Positions 27,761 through 36,620 of a stretch of 64,000 nt of DNA are shown one piece after another (positions within the stretch are counted from its first letter, which is position 1; the number at the start of each line of letters is the position of its first letter). This stretch comes from Fidelibacterota bacterium (GTDB taxonomy: Bacteria > Pseudomonadota > Alphaproteobacteria > Rhodospirillales > Rhodospirillaceae), in contig CANJPQ010000007.1 in NCBI GenBank assembly GCA_947476275.1, positions 85,252-149,251 on the forward strand, given 5' to 3'. The position numbers and the translations under genes are program-made. The notes beneath the pieces were generated by a model. The model saw only the letters and a program-made list of their open reading frames with translations, had not been told where the DNA came from and ran no database searches.

Positions 27761-27900
27761 CCATCTCTTCCGGACAAGCGCCGCACAAACTTTGCTGGGT
27801 GTTAACCCCGGGAAGGTCGATCAACCCTCCGTTTGCGCTGACAGCTAAACCGAATCTCTTGTGCGATCCCTGAGGATCGAAATTCGTCTGAGTCTAAAGA

Positions 27901-27972
27901 CTACTTCTTCTTCGACTTCTTCTTGGCCTTCTTTTTGGCGGTCTTTTTAGCAGCTTTCTTCTTGGCAGCCAT
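27901..27972 (-). CDS. 23-residue lysine-rich micro-protein
   Basis: Minus-strand ATG 27972 to TAG 27903-27901 encodes 23 residues, 14 of them lysine, the rest Ala plus one Thr and one Ser, in a repeating A-K-K-K pattern like the tail of histone H1 or bacterial H1-like proteins (AAKKKAAKK). A good ribosome-binding site, AGGGGAT, lies about 8 nt upstream. Such a peptide would bind nucleic acids or ribosomes. It sits alone in a kilobase otherwise free of genes. The ATG, the ribosome-binding site and the maintained repeat favour a real gene, but the alternative is a simple-sequence accident. Confidence 0.55.
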   Translation of the reverse strand: MAAKKKAAKKTAKKKAKKKSKKK

Positions 27973-28769
27973 GGTTGGTATCCCCTGTTTTTGATTTAAG
28001 TCTGTAGTCCGCCGCTCGAAACCCACACACGTGAACAACAAAGTTTCGCTCGACGAGAAAAAGAAAAACGCACTTGACGAAAATTCACAAGAGTTTTTTA
28101 CCGAGCCGCGAATTTTTTTCTTGATTTCTTTTCAGACGTCACTTCGGCCGTGCGCATTTAGATTCAATCATCGCATCGCGCACGGCGAATTCCGCGTACG
28201 GACTCACGCGCGCGGCGTGATTGATTCCTTCGTCACGCCGACGCCTGCACATAACTCCGTCACGCGACATTTGAGCGGCGCGCCGTGCGCGCGGCGGCGT
28301 GTGCGGAAACAAAAAAGCTGCGCAAGAAATCTCGTCGCGCGTATCGGCGTCGATGCGCAACAAAGCCGCATCATGCTTGGTCTTCCACGATTTTTTCACG
28401 GTGCGCAGCGGCATGTGATCGCATTGCGCCTTGCGGGGGCCGTCGCTGTGCGTCGACAGGCGTCCTTCGCGTCGTCGCGGCGCTTACTTTAGAAGAGATG
28501 AAACCGATTTTTATGGTGAGGAAGGGGCGCGCATGCGCGTGATTCTTCCTTGAAAACGATCGCGACAAGGAGTCGGACGGGGGGTGCGGTGCGGCGTCCA
28601 TGACATGCCATGCGGCGACGGTCACGGACGATCATTGGATAAAAATTCGGCGGTGGGGGGTGTGCGTGGCGCCTTCGGTGCAAAAAACGCGACTCGCGAT
28701 TCGCGGGTCGCCCATGCAGATCGTCTCCTTCACGCGCGTCCGATGCATCGTCTATGGTGCATCGATCCC
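27973..28769. other. Gene-free region of unusual composition
   Basis: About 800 bp between the micro-ORF and the GPH-type transporter. 28020-28140 is rich in A and T tracts and probably holds the micro-ORF promoter. 28140-28500 is rich in GCGC/CGCG steps. A minus-strand open frame at 28139-28414 (91 codons, start reading LRTVKKSWKTKHDAALL) is the only protein-like candidate, but it lacks a ribosome-binding site. A 13-bp palindrome-like GCGCGCATGCGCG occurs near 28527-28540. I cannot assign a function. Confidence 0.4.
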
Positions 28770-30137
28770 ATGAGTGAGGACGCGATGCGCACTGACGCAG
28801 ATCAACCGGCTTCCTCCGCGCAACAGGGCGCGTCGCGGCTCCCGACGTGGCTGTGCACTGGGTATGGGGCCGGCATGATCGGCGGCCAGATCTTTCGCGA
28901 CACGCCGGCGTTCCTGTTGTTGCCGTTCCTCACCAATACGCTTGAGGTTCCCGCCGCCATGGCGGGCCTTGCGATATTCATCCCCAAGTTCTGGGTCGTC
29001 TTCGCCGATCCGCTGGCCGGTATCGCCTCCGATCGCGTGCGTTCGCCCTGGGGACGCCGGCGGCCCTTCATGCTGGTCGGCGGCCTTCTCACCGTCGCGG
29101 CCTTCATCCTTCTGTTTCATGTGCCGACATTCGCCTCCGCCGTTGCGCGGGCGGGTTATGTTTGCGTGATCTATACCCTCGCGTTGACCGCTTTCTCCGC
29201 TTACTCGGTGCCTTATCTGACCATGGGCGCGGAGATGACGTCGGATTCCCACGACCGCACGCGGCTCATGTCGTTCCGTGTCGCCTTCATGTGCTGGGGG
29301 GTCGTCACCTCCGGTTATGCGGCGGCAATTCGCGAATACGGCGGCGAGGGGATGGCGGGATATGCCTTCATGGCCTGGGCCATGGGGGCGATTTGCCTCG
29401 TGACCATGATGGTCCCGGTCTTCGCCACCGCTAAAGCGCCGTACTTCGACCGTCACGAGACGAGCTTGGCCATCGGCGCCCAGTTTCGCCTCGCGCTCGA
29501 GAACAAGCCGTTCCTGACCCTGTTGGCGGCAACCTTTCTGCAGCGGCTGGCGGAAGGAACCGGCTACGCAGCCTTGGTGTTCTTCCTGGTCTATGTGCTG
29601 AAGCAGCCCATGCTGATGATTGGCAACATCGTCCTGTTCGTCGCCGCGGGCGGCTTTGTCTCACAGCCCGCCTGGGTGTGGCTCATCCGCCGGTTCGGCA
29701 AGCGCGAGGTCTACGCGGGAAGCCTGGTCGCGTATTGCATCTTCTACGTCCTGTGGGCCGTGGTGCGCCCGGAGCAATCGGCGTTCATCCTGTTCATCGG
29801 CTTCATGTCGGGGCTGTTGAATGCCGGCTACATCCTGACCGCGCTGTCCCTGCTGACCGATGCGATCGGCTATGACCGCGCGCGCACGGGTCTCAACCGA
29901 GAGGGTGCGTACTCCGGCGTGTGGCTCGCCAACGAGAAGGTCGCGTTTGCAGTGGGGACTCTGATCGTAGGGTCTGTCCTGTCCTGGTTCGGTTTTGCCG
30001 AGACCGCCGCGGGCTTTGTCCCGCAGTCGGACGGGGCGGTGACCGGGATCACGCTGGCTTACGTGGCCATCCCGATCGCCATCCACCTGATCAGCCTGGT
30101 CTTCGTGCTGCGGGCGCGGGTGCCGTCCGCCGGCTAG
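28770..30137 (+). CDS. MFS transporter, GPH (glycoside/pentoside/hexuronide:cation) type
   Basis: Inner-membrane permease of 455 residues with about 12 TM helices. The N-terminal signature DPLAGIASDRVRSPWGRRRPFML is the loop 2-3 motif of the GPH/MFS_2 family, which move sugars with Na+ or H+. ATG 28770 is the first start that leaves only a short hydrophilic tail before TM1; ATG 28785 is equally possible, while in-frame starts back to 28584 would add an unlikely leader. It is followed 47 bp later by an exported oxidoreductase on the same strand. Substrate unknown. Confidence 0.88.
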   Translation: MSEDAMRTDADQPASSAQQGASRLPTWLCTGYGAGMIGGQIFRDTPAFLLLPFLTNTLEVPAAMAGLAIFIPKFWVVFADPLAGIASDRVRSPWGRRRPFMLVGGLLTVAAFILLFHVPTFASAVARAGYVCVIYTLALTAFSAYSVPYLTMGAEMTSDSHDRTRLMSFRVAFMCWGVVTSGYAAAIREYGGEGMAGYAFMAWAMGAICLVTMMVPVFATAKAPYFDRHETSLAIGAQFRLALENKPFLTLLAATFLQRLAEGTGYAALVFFLVYVLKQPMLMIGNIVLFVAAGGFVSQPAWVWLIRRFGKREVYAGSLVAYCIFYVLWAVVRPEQSAFILFIGFMSGLLNAGYILTALSLLTDAIGYDRARTGLNREGAYSGVWLANEKVAFAVGTLIVGSVLSWFGFAETAAGFVPQSDGAVTGITLAYVAIPIAIHLISLVFVLRARVPSAG

Positions 30138-30184
30138 GCGAGTATCCTGTCCGACGAGGACCTCTGGGGAACGGGGCAATCGCC

Positions 30185-30970
30185 ATGAAACTCGAAGTGA
30201 ACCGCCGTACTTTGATCGGCGGGGCGGTTGCTGCAGGTATTGGCCGCGTTCATGCGGCGCAGGCGGAACGGTCGCCGCTGCTGCTCGTCGGCGCATCCGC
30301 GCGCAGCGCGCCGGCGATTCTGCAGCTTGCACTCGATCAGGGGCGCAGGGTTACCGCCTTGGCGCGGCGTCCCGAGGCGGTCGTGGAACGCCTCCCGGTG
30401 CAGTTTCGCGAACATGCCGGTCTGAAGATGGCGAAAGGCGACGTCTACGACGTCCAGTCTCTTGCGGACGCGATGACGGGGGCGGAAACCGTTATTTCGC
30501 TCATCGCGCCGGCCGTCGATCCTAACGGGCCGGATATCACCGCCGTCGATATCTTTTCGGTCGGCACCGCCAACCTGATTTTTGCCATGCAGCGCAAGGG
30601 CAATCGGCGGATCGTTCCGCTGAGCTCCGGCGGCACGGAGATGATCCCTGCCGCTCAGCCGCGAGCGGATGCCTGGGCCACGTTGCGGTTCGTTTGGCAC
30701 ATTCGCGGCGTATATCAGGATATGCTCCGCATGGAGAAGATCGTGCGGGCGAGCGGCCTCGAATACGTCATTTCGCGACCGCGCCGGTTCGTCAACGAGC
30801 CCGCCCGCAACGACCTCAAGTTCGCGGTGGAACGGCCACAGCCGCCGGTGATCAGTTCGTTGACCTACGCCGATTTCGCGGTCTGGGTGCTGGCGGCTGC
30901 TGACGGCAGGGAATACCTGGGCAAAACCGTCGGCATCTATACCGACAAGGTCGTCTCCGCACCGGGCTAG
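30185..30970 (+). CDS. Tat-exported NAD(P)-binding protein (atypical SDR)
   Basis: A 261-residue protein. ATG 30185 gives a twin-arginine-like leader, NRRTLIGGAVAAGIGRVHAA, then LLLVGASARSAPAILQLAL, a Rossmann NAD(P)-binding loop in which the usual G-x-x-G-x-x-G is shifted to GASARSA. VISLIAPAVDPNG, VPLSSGG, and EKIVRASGLEYVISRPRRF are typical of the atypical SDR/NmrA group. A periplasmic NAD(P)-binding fold is unusual, as free cofactor is absent there; it would need to be exported folded with bound cofactor, or the leader may be a false signal. It converges on and overlaps the AI-2E-type gene by 4 bp. Confidence 0.78.
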   Translation: MKLEVNRRTLIGGAVAAGIGRVHAAQAERSPLLLVGASARSAPAILQLALDQGRRVTALARRPEAVVERLPVQFREHAGLKMAKGDVYDVQSLADAMTGAETVISLIAPAVDPNGPDITAVDIFSVGTANLIFAMQRKGNRRIVPLSSGGTEMIPAAQPRADAWATLRFVWHIRGVYQDMLRMEKIVRASGLEYVISRPRRFVNEPARNDLKFAVERPQPPVISSLTYADFAVWVLAAADGREYLGKTVGIYTDKVVSAPG

Positions 30971-32031
30971 CGGATCTCCCCGTTCTCCGACATCAGCACG
31001 GCGACCGGGCGGGTGCGGGGGAACTGGGACAGGATGATCATGACGATCACCATGATCGGCACGCTCAGGACCATGCCGATGATCCCCCACATGGTGCCCC
31101 AGACGGATAGACCGAGCACGATGATGATCGGGCTCAAGTTCAGCGTCTTCCCGGCCAGCTTGGGCTCGAGCATGTTATCCACAACCACTTGGTTGATGCA
31201 CAGCACCGCCGCCACCGCGACCACTTTGCCGATGGTGCCGAACTGGAGCAGGGCGAGCAGGGTCGGCAGGGTGATGCCGACCACCGCGCCGACATAGGGC
31301 ACGAAGTTCAGCACAAAGTGGAGCAGGCCGAAAAAGGGCGCGAAGTCGACATGCAGCATCGACAGGGTGGCGAACGTCAGCAGCCCGATCAGCATGCTCA
31401 CCCCGGTCTTGATAAGGACGTAGCGTTCGATCTTATGTCCGATCTGCCGCAGGGTGCCGCGCAGCACGACCTGGCGCGCTTCTCCGGGGAACATGGCGGT
31501 CAGTTTGCTGTCGAAGGTCCCCACTTCGAGCAGAAGGAAGGCCACGTAGATCAGGATCTGGAAGGTATTGCTGGCGACCTCCTGAAACACCCCCGCGAGC
31601 CGCGCCAGGATCGCGCGCAGGTCGATCTGGTCCAACACCGACGTCACCGTCAGCGGCTTGCCGCGGTTGAAGGTGGTGGCGATGTAGGTGTTCACATCGC
31701 TCAGCAGGCTTTCAAGACGGGTCTGGTAGGCCGGTGCGGCCTCGACGACGGCGCGCACATTGCCGGCGATCAGCTGCACCAACACGGCGATGGCGAGCAA
31801 GAACAGGAGCGCCGCCGCACTGAGCGCCAGGCCCTCCGGCAGCCCGCGGCCGCCAATCTTGATCCGCTGCAGCCCGTGGGCCACCGCAACCAGCAGGTAG
31901 GTGATGAAGATCGCCAGCACCAGCGGGATCAGGATCGCCTCGCCGACCACCAGCAGATAGAGCGACAGCGCGACGATAATCACCGCGGCAGCCGCCGCGA
32001 TCAGGCTATGGGCAGGCTGGCTATCGGACAT
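30967..32031 (-). CDS. AI-2E family transporter (PerM/TqsA type)
   Basis: Integral membrane protein of 354 residues with 7-8 TM helices in the family pattern: an N-terminal pair and a third helix, a long extracytoplasmic/helical middle (about 95-200), and a C-terminal block with LHFVLNFVPYVGAVVGITLPTLLALL and NMLEPKLAGKTLNLSPIIIVLGLSVWG, the family hallmark. Members export AI-2 or act as ion antiporters; no substrate can be read here. It starts 12 bp after the stop of the porin-like gene and is the last gene of the minus-strand operon. Confidence 0.92.
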   Translation of the reverse strand: MSDSQPAHSLIAAAAAVIIVALSLYLLVVGEAILIPLVLAIFITYLLVAVAHGLQRIKIGGRGLPEGLALSAAALLFLLAIAVLVQLIAGNVRAVVEAAPAYQTRLESLLSDVNTYIATTFNRGKPLTVTSVLDQIDLRAILARLAGVFQEVASNTFQILIYVAFLLLEVGTFDSKLTAMFPGEARQVVLRGTLRQIGHKIERYVLIKTGVSMLIGLLTFATLSMLHVDFAPFFGLLHFVLNFVPYVGAVVGITLPTLLALLQFGTIGKVVAVAAVLCINQVVVDNMLEPKLAGKTLNLSPIIIVLGLSVWGTMWGIIGMVLSVPIMVIVMIILSQFPRTRPVAVLMSENGEIR

Positions 32032-32043
32032 GATGACCCGGGA

Positions 32044-33315
32044 TCAGAGGAAAAATCGGTAGCTGATCTGGAACTGACTTTCCTTCGCACGGGTAGACAG
32101 GCCAAAGAATTGCCGTTCGCTCCGGGTACTGTCGATAAACAGCACCTCCAAGGTCAAGCGCTGCTTGAGAGTCGGCCGGAATATGTAGCTCGCGGTGAGC
32201 CCGTAGCCGTGCTCGTTGTTGTTGTCCGGCAGGGTGAGGGTGTCCACGTCCTTGGTCTTGAACCAGTCGGCGCGCAGGCTCAGCCGATGGCGGCCCCAAG
32301 CCTTGCTGACCAGCCCGTAAGCCGATTGGAAATCCGCTGCAACCAAAGGACCCCGCGGCGTGGTGATGACCGTGGTCTTGCCCGTCATCGCCTGGCCGAC
32401 GATATCGACGTCGCCGGGAAGCGGGACCTTCAGGCCGAGGCTCCAGAAGTCTGTGCGCCATGGCCACTGTCCATTGGCGAACATCAGATCGTCGGCGCGG
32501 TTGTCGTAGCGCAAAAGGGTGACCGTCCCGACATCGCGCAGATCGACGCGGAAGCCTGCGTAGTAGCCCACACGCTTGTCGATCTCCACATAGGGCCGCT
32601 CATCGGGGCTTTGCTTGGCCAAGCCGCCTGCAGGCCGGATGACGCGCACCTGCGGGAGCGGAACGCGGTCGAACGGGCCGGTTTCGCGGTCGTGGATCGC
32701 CCAGCCGCGCCACGCCAGCAACGTGCCGGCGGGATCGTTGAGCTTGTGCAAGGCGCCGACCACGGAGACCTCGGCCAGGTCCGTGCGATAGATCAGCGTT
32801 GCCTCGCCGCCGAAGGTGCGGAGTTCCTCGCCGACCCAGCTGTTGATGGCCGAGGAACTGATCGTATAGGGGCTGGTCCAGGCGAGGCCGGTGTTCTCCA
32901 GTGAGATCGGCGGGAAAAACATGCCCGCCTTCAGTTTCACGCCCCACGACCCGGTCGGCACCGGCTTGTACTGGAGGTAGGCCTCAATGACGTCCGGCGA
33001 TCGGTGCTGCTCCGGCGCCACGTTCAGCTGCACCAGGCCCGTGATGTCCCAATTGATGCGCGGCTCGATCACCAGGGCGGCTTCGGCCCGCGCCAGCACG
33101 CGCCGTCCGCCCGCATCGCCGCCGTAGCGGGTTTTGCCGAGGCCGCCGTCCTCCCAGCTTCTCACCGGCGAAGACACGATGCCGCGCAGGTCGACGAGGC
33201 CTTTGACGTCGATGCCCATCGGCGAGGAATCGGCAGCATGCGCCGCGGATGCGAGCCCGAGGCCGGTTGCCGCCATGCCGATCCGAAGGATACGTGCGGC
33301 GGGCCGGGAGACCAT
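32044..33315 (-). CDS. Outer-membrane beta-barrel (porin-like) protein
   Basis: A 423-residue exported protein. ATG 33315, 2 bp after the stop of the EAL gene, starts a signal peptide (RIGMAATGLGLASAAHA). The rest alternates short amphipathic strands and turns, with aromatic girdle residues and a C-terminal strand ending YRFFL, as expected for BamA-assembled barrels. Strand-like segments include LTLEVLFIDSTR and QFQISYRFFL. An open frame runs further upstream inside the EAL gene but has no meaning. I do not recognise a substrate-specific family; it probably forms the outer-membrane pore of the locus. Confidence 0.82.
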   Translation of the reverse strand: MVSRPAARILRIGMAATGLGLASAAHAADSSPMGIDVKGLVDLRGIVSSPVRSWEDGGLGKTRYGGDAGGRRVLARAEAALVIEPRINWDITGLVQLNVAPEQHRSPDVIEAYLQYKPVPTGSWGVKLKAGMFFPPISLENTGLAWTSPYTISSSAINSWVGEELRTFGGEATLIYRTDLAEVSVVGALHKLNDPAGTLLAWRGWAIHDRETGPFDRVPLPQVRVIRPAGGLAKQSPDERPYVEIDKRVGYYAGFRVDLRDVGTVTLLRYDNRADDLMFANGQWPWRTDFWSLGLKVPLPGDVDIVGQAMTGKTTVITTPRGPLVAADFQSAYGLVSKAWGRHRLSLRADWFKTKDVDTLTLPDNNNEHGYGLTASYIFRPTLKQRLTLEVLFIDSTRSERQFFGLSTRAKESQFQISYRFFL

Positions 33316-33317
33316 GA

Positions 33318-35759
33318 TCAGCCTCGGGCCGGGGCTTCGTCGGTCTGCTCGGCGTCGGCGCGGATATTGCGCACCGGTGACCAGCGCGACGTTGTGTAGA
33401 AGGTCTCGAACTCCGCCGCCGGAAGCGGCTTGGAGATGAAATAGCCTTGGCCGGTTTCGCAGCCATAGGCGTCCAGGATCGCCATGGCCGCCGCATCTTC
33501 GATGCCTTCCGCGGTGACCTTGAGGCCGAGGTTGTGCCCCAGTTCGATGGTCGAGCGCACCAGGATCTCGTCGCCTGGGCTCGAGGCAAGCTTGAGCACG
33601 AACGACTTGTCGATCTTGATCTCCTGGACCGGCAGGCTTTTGAGGTAGGCCAGCGAGGAATATCCGGTGCCGTAGTCGTCGATCGACAGCGTCATGCCCA
33701 TATCGCTGAGCGCCTTGAGAACGCCCAACGCGTGGACCGGGTCTTCCATGATCGCGCTCTCGGTAATCTCCAGGATGAGGCGATCGTGGCCCACGCGATG
33801 CTTGGTGAGCAGGTTTGCGATGGTTTCGGGCAGGTGGCGGTTCATGAGGTCGCGGGCGGACAGGTTCACCGCGATCCTCACGTCGATGCCCTTTTCCGTC
33901 CACGCGCGGGACTGCGCGATGGCCGTCTCCAGCGCCCAGGCCGTAAGGCGGCCGATATTGCCGGTCTGCTCCGCCAGCGGAATGAACAGATCGGGCGGCA
34001 TGAACCCACGTTCGGGGTGCATCCATCGGATGAGCGCCTCGACGGCGGTGATCTTGCCGCGCGCGATGTCGACCTTCGGCTGGTAGTAGAACTTGAACTG
34101 CCCCTTCTCCAGACCCTGCCGGAGTTCGCCCATCATCGACAGCCGCTCGGGCTTGTGCTGGTCCGCGGTCGCCTCATAAACGGCGATAGCGAGGCCTTTC
34201 TGTTTCGCTGCGAAGATTGCGCTGTCGGCGTGCTGCAGCAGCGTGCGCGCAACCGTGCCGTGGCTCGGATAGCGCGCGATGCCTGCCACCAGCGACACGT
34301 CGATATTGGACCCGGCGATGTCGACCGGGTCGGAGAAGGCCGCCACGATCCGCTCCAACGCAGCGTGTTCCTGTTCGTCGTCGGCCACGACGAGGCTGAG
34401 GGCGAACATGTTATTTGCGTGGCGCGCGATGAAGGTGCCGGGCGGTACGGCCTGCTTGAGCCCGTAGCTGATCTTGCGCATCAGCTGGTCGCCGGTATCG
34501 TGCCCCAGGGTGTTGTTGATCTCGGCAAATCGCGACACCTGCAACAGCGCCACACTCACGAGTCCGGCGCTGCTCTCGGGCGGGTTGACGATCAATCCCG
34601 CGACATGCGCTTCGAGGGCCACACGGTTCGGCAGGCCCGTCACCATGTCGTGGCGCGCCTGATAGGCGATCTTCTCCTCACGCTCGGCGATGCCTTCCAT
34701 CATCTGGTTGAAGGTCAGCGACAGGCGGCCGATTTCGTCGTCATGGGTGACCGGCACCTTCTCGGTGTACCGGCCGATCTGGATGCGCTGCGCGGCGAAA
34801 TCCAGGCGGCGGATCGGTTTGGCGATACTGCGTGCGACCAGGGCCGCGCCGATGAAACTCATCAGGATCGCGGTTCCCGCCAGGATCAGCAGTTGGACGA
34901 AGAGCGAGCGATAGGGTTTCAACGCGACGTCGAGTGAGTACTGCAAGATGGCGTAGACGGTTTCGGACTGCTGCGGCCCCGGCACCGGCGCCACCACGGT
35001 CACGTAGTCCGCGCCTCCGAGGTCCAGGGTGATCGGCGTCGTCAGCGGGCGGTTCCTCAAGGCCGCGGCCAGAGCGCTGCGCAACGGCGTCGCGATGGTC
35101 GAGGACTCGATCATCCAGTCGCCTTTTTCATCCGCGAAGCCGAAGCTCACATCGACCGGAACGGTCGATTGCCGCCGCATCTCCCCCGCGAACACATCGC
35201 CGATCTCCAGACCGATGGTGATCCACGCGATCGGCACCGGCGCCAGGATCGGCACCACTACGAGCTGATATATCCGTCCATCCAACACTGCGATGGACAC
35301 CGCGCGGCCATTGGCCTCGGCTTCCTCGGTCATGTCGACGAACGGGAAGGGGGCGTTGGCCTGGCCGATGGTGACAATGTCTCCGCGCGCCGCCGCATCG
35401 ATCGCCGAGCCGGTGTCCGCCACCACCACGCCTTCCAGGGATAGCAGCATGATCCGGTCGGCCTTGATGCGCGTCGCCAGGTTGTCCAGCGCCGACATGA
35501 TGGTGCTGTGGTCCGCGGTGGCCACGGCCTGGCGGAACCCGAAGTCGGACGCGAGGATCGAAGTGCCCTGGGCGAGGTCTTCGGTTGTTGCGAGAATGCC
35601 GCGCTCGAGGATGCCGCCGGCGGCCATCAATTGATCGCGCGCCTGGTCGAAGATGTTGTTGACGATGCCGGCCCGCACCGCGGTGAAGGTCAATGCCTGC
35701 ACCAGCGCGAACAACGCCACGATGAACAGCACCAGCCGTGTTTGGAAACTCTTGAACAC
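33318..35759 (-). CDS. Periplasmic-sensing HAMP, degenerate-GGDEF, EAL c-di-GMP phosphodiesterase
   Basis: An 813-residue inner-membrane protein. Order: TM1 (about 10-30), periplasmic double-CACHE-like sensor (about 35-285), TM2 (about 290-312), HAMP (about 312-365), GGDEF-like domain (about 375-530), EAL domain (about 545-795). The GGDEF active site is replaced by HANNM in the context FIARHANNMFALS, so cyclase activity is unlikely. The EAL domain keeps VEALIRWMHP, the Asn of VNLSARDL, EITES, DDYGTGYSSL, IDKSF and AEGIED, so it should hydrolyse c-di-GMP. It lies between a cupredoxin-like gene (37 bp upstream) and the porin-like gene (2 bp downstream), so periplasmic input from the same locus is plausible. 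Confidence 0.92.
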   Translation of the reverse strand: MFKSFQTRLVLFIVALFALVQALTFTAVRAGIVNNIFDQARDQLMAAGGILERGILATTEDLAQGTSILASDFGFRQAVATADHSTIMSALDNLATRIKADRIMLLSLEGVVVADTGSAIDAAARGDIVTIGQANAPFPFVDMTEEAEANGRAVSIAVLDGRIYQLVVVPILAPVPIAWITIGLEIGDVFAGEMRRQSTVPVDVSFGFADEKGDWMIESSTIATPLRSALAAALRNRPLTTPITLDLGGADYVTVVAPVPGPQQSETVYAILQYSLDVALKPYRSLFVQLLILAGTAILMSFIGAALVARSIAKPIRRLDFAAQRIQIGRYTEKVPVTHDDEIGRLSLTFNQMMEGIAEREEKIAYQARHDMVTGLPNRVALEAHVAGLIVNPPESSAGLVSVALLQVSRFAEINNTLGHDTGDQLMRKISYGLKQAVPPGTFIARHANNMFALSLVVADDEQEHAALERIVAAFSDPVDIAGSNIDVSLVAGIARYPSHGTVARTLLQHADSAIFAAKQKGLAIAVYEATADQHKPERLSMMGELRQGLEKGQFKFYYQPKVDIARGKITAVEALIRWMHPERGFMPPDLFIPLAEQTGNIGRLTAWALETAIAQSRAWTEKGIDVRIAVNLSARDLMNRHLPETIANLLTKHRVGHDRLILEITESAIMEDPVHALGVLKALSDMGMTLSIDDYGTGYSSLAYLKSLPVQEIKIDKSFVLKLASSPGDEILVRSTIELGHNLGLKVTAEGIEDAAAMAILDAYGCETGQGYFISKPLPAAEFETFYTTSRWSPVRNIRADAEQTDEAPARG

Positions 35760-35796
35760 GTGTGTCGCGCCCCCAGCGCGCCGTTCAGCCGCGTTT

Positions 35797-36483
35797 TCAG
35801 TACGCGTTCTCGTCCGCAGCGCCTGGCGTACGTCGCCGGGCTTGCTTCAGCGTAAGTGTCAGATCAACGTTCACGGTCCCATCTGCGGTCACCGTCACCT
35901 CTTGCGACGTCTGCGTGCCCACGCGTTGATCCGGGTGCCATGCCTTCACCGTGTAGGTGCCCGCCGGCAGATTGGCGAGCACTTGCGCGCCGCCCTTCGT
36001 TGTCGCGAAGTAAGGCGTGCCGACCACATAGATGTAGGCGAGCATCGTGTCGTGTATGTTGCAGCCGAGCGCGATCACACCTTCCTTGTCGAAGGTCACG
36101 GCCTGACTTTCGCCGCCGCCATAAAGTTTGAGCTCGAATGTTTTGGCCGGGGAGAATGAGTAGACGTGATGGCGGAAAAGGTCGTGGTTCGGAAATTCGA
36201 CGATTGTGCCAAGTTGAACCGGCAGCACGAAGGGCACGAATTGCTTCTGCTCTTGAACCATGACGGCCTTGGTTCCCGGATTCACGGTGGCGGGCGCCGC
36301 GTCTTTTGCCATCGCAACCACCACGGCCGCGTCGTCTGCAGGTTTGTTGCCGGCACTGACATGAACGCTGATCGACCCGGCGTGGGCACCGGTGCTCGCA
36401 CCAAGGGTGCCGACATCGACAGCCAATGCCATGGCAATACCCGCCAAGCGCCGACCCAAGGCGTTGTTTTGGAAAGCCTTCAA
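35797..36483 (-). CDS. Periplasmic cupredoxin-like protein (often called methylamine utilization protein)
   Basis: About 228 residues from TTG 36483. I prefer this start because GGAGCAG lies 8 nt upstream and it gives a proper signal peptide (basic GRR, then LAGIAMALAVDVGTLGASTGAHA); ATG 36540 would put 19 hydrophilic residues in front of it. The mature N-terminal half is cupredoxin-like: PNHDLFRHHVYSFSP and ALGCNIHDTMLAYIYV supply the His, Cys, His and Met expected of a type 1 copper site. The C-terminal part is a carboxypeptidase-regulatory-like beta domain (LANLPAGTYTVKAWHP). It would bind copper or relay electrons in the periplasm. First gene of the operon that includes the EAL protein. 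Confidence 0.82.
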   Translation of the reverse strand: MKAFQNNALGRRLAGIAMALAVDVGTLGASTGAHAGSISVHVSAGNKPADDAAVVVAMAKDAAPATVNPGTKAVMVQEQKQFVPFVLPVQLGTIVEFPNHDLFRHHVYSFSPAKTFELKLYGGGESQAVTFDKEGVIALGCNIHDTMLAYIYVVGTPYFATTKGGAQVLANLPAGTYTVKAWHPDQRVGTQTSQEVTVTADGTVNVDLTLTLKQARRRTPGAADENAY

Positions 36484-36546
36484 GCGTTCTGCTCCGATCC
36501 CATGGCTATTATTGCCGCCGTGGCCTATGAAAACCAGCATTCAGCA

Positions 36547-36559
36547 GGGGCTAAGCCCC
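36547..36559. promoter_or_regulatory. GGGGCT-A-AGCCCC palindrome between the cupredoxin and TonB receptor genes
   Basis: Perfect 6-bp arms around a single A, centred between the divergent cupredoxin-like gene and the TonB-dependent receptor. Could be a shared operator or a leader hairpin. No sigma-70 pair is obvious nearby. Confidence 0.4.
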
Positions 36560-36620
36560 CGGGGCCATGGAAAAGGTCCAAAAGCCTCTTTACGGGACAA
36601 GGACTTAAGGGGACGTGGAC

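Noticed and set aside
28139..28414. 91-codon minus-strand frame in the gene-free region
   Set aside because: Protein-like first third, but no ribosome-binding site and an Arg-rich remainder; kept only as a note.
28031..28492. 153-codon plus-strand open frame
   Set aside because: Covers the A-tract region and has no family-like motif or ribosome-binding site.
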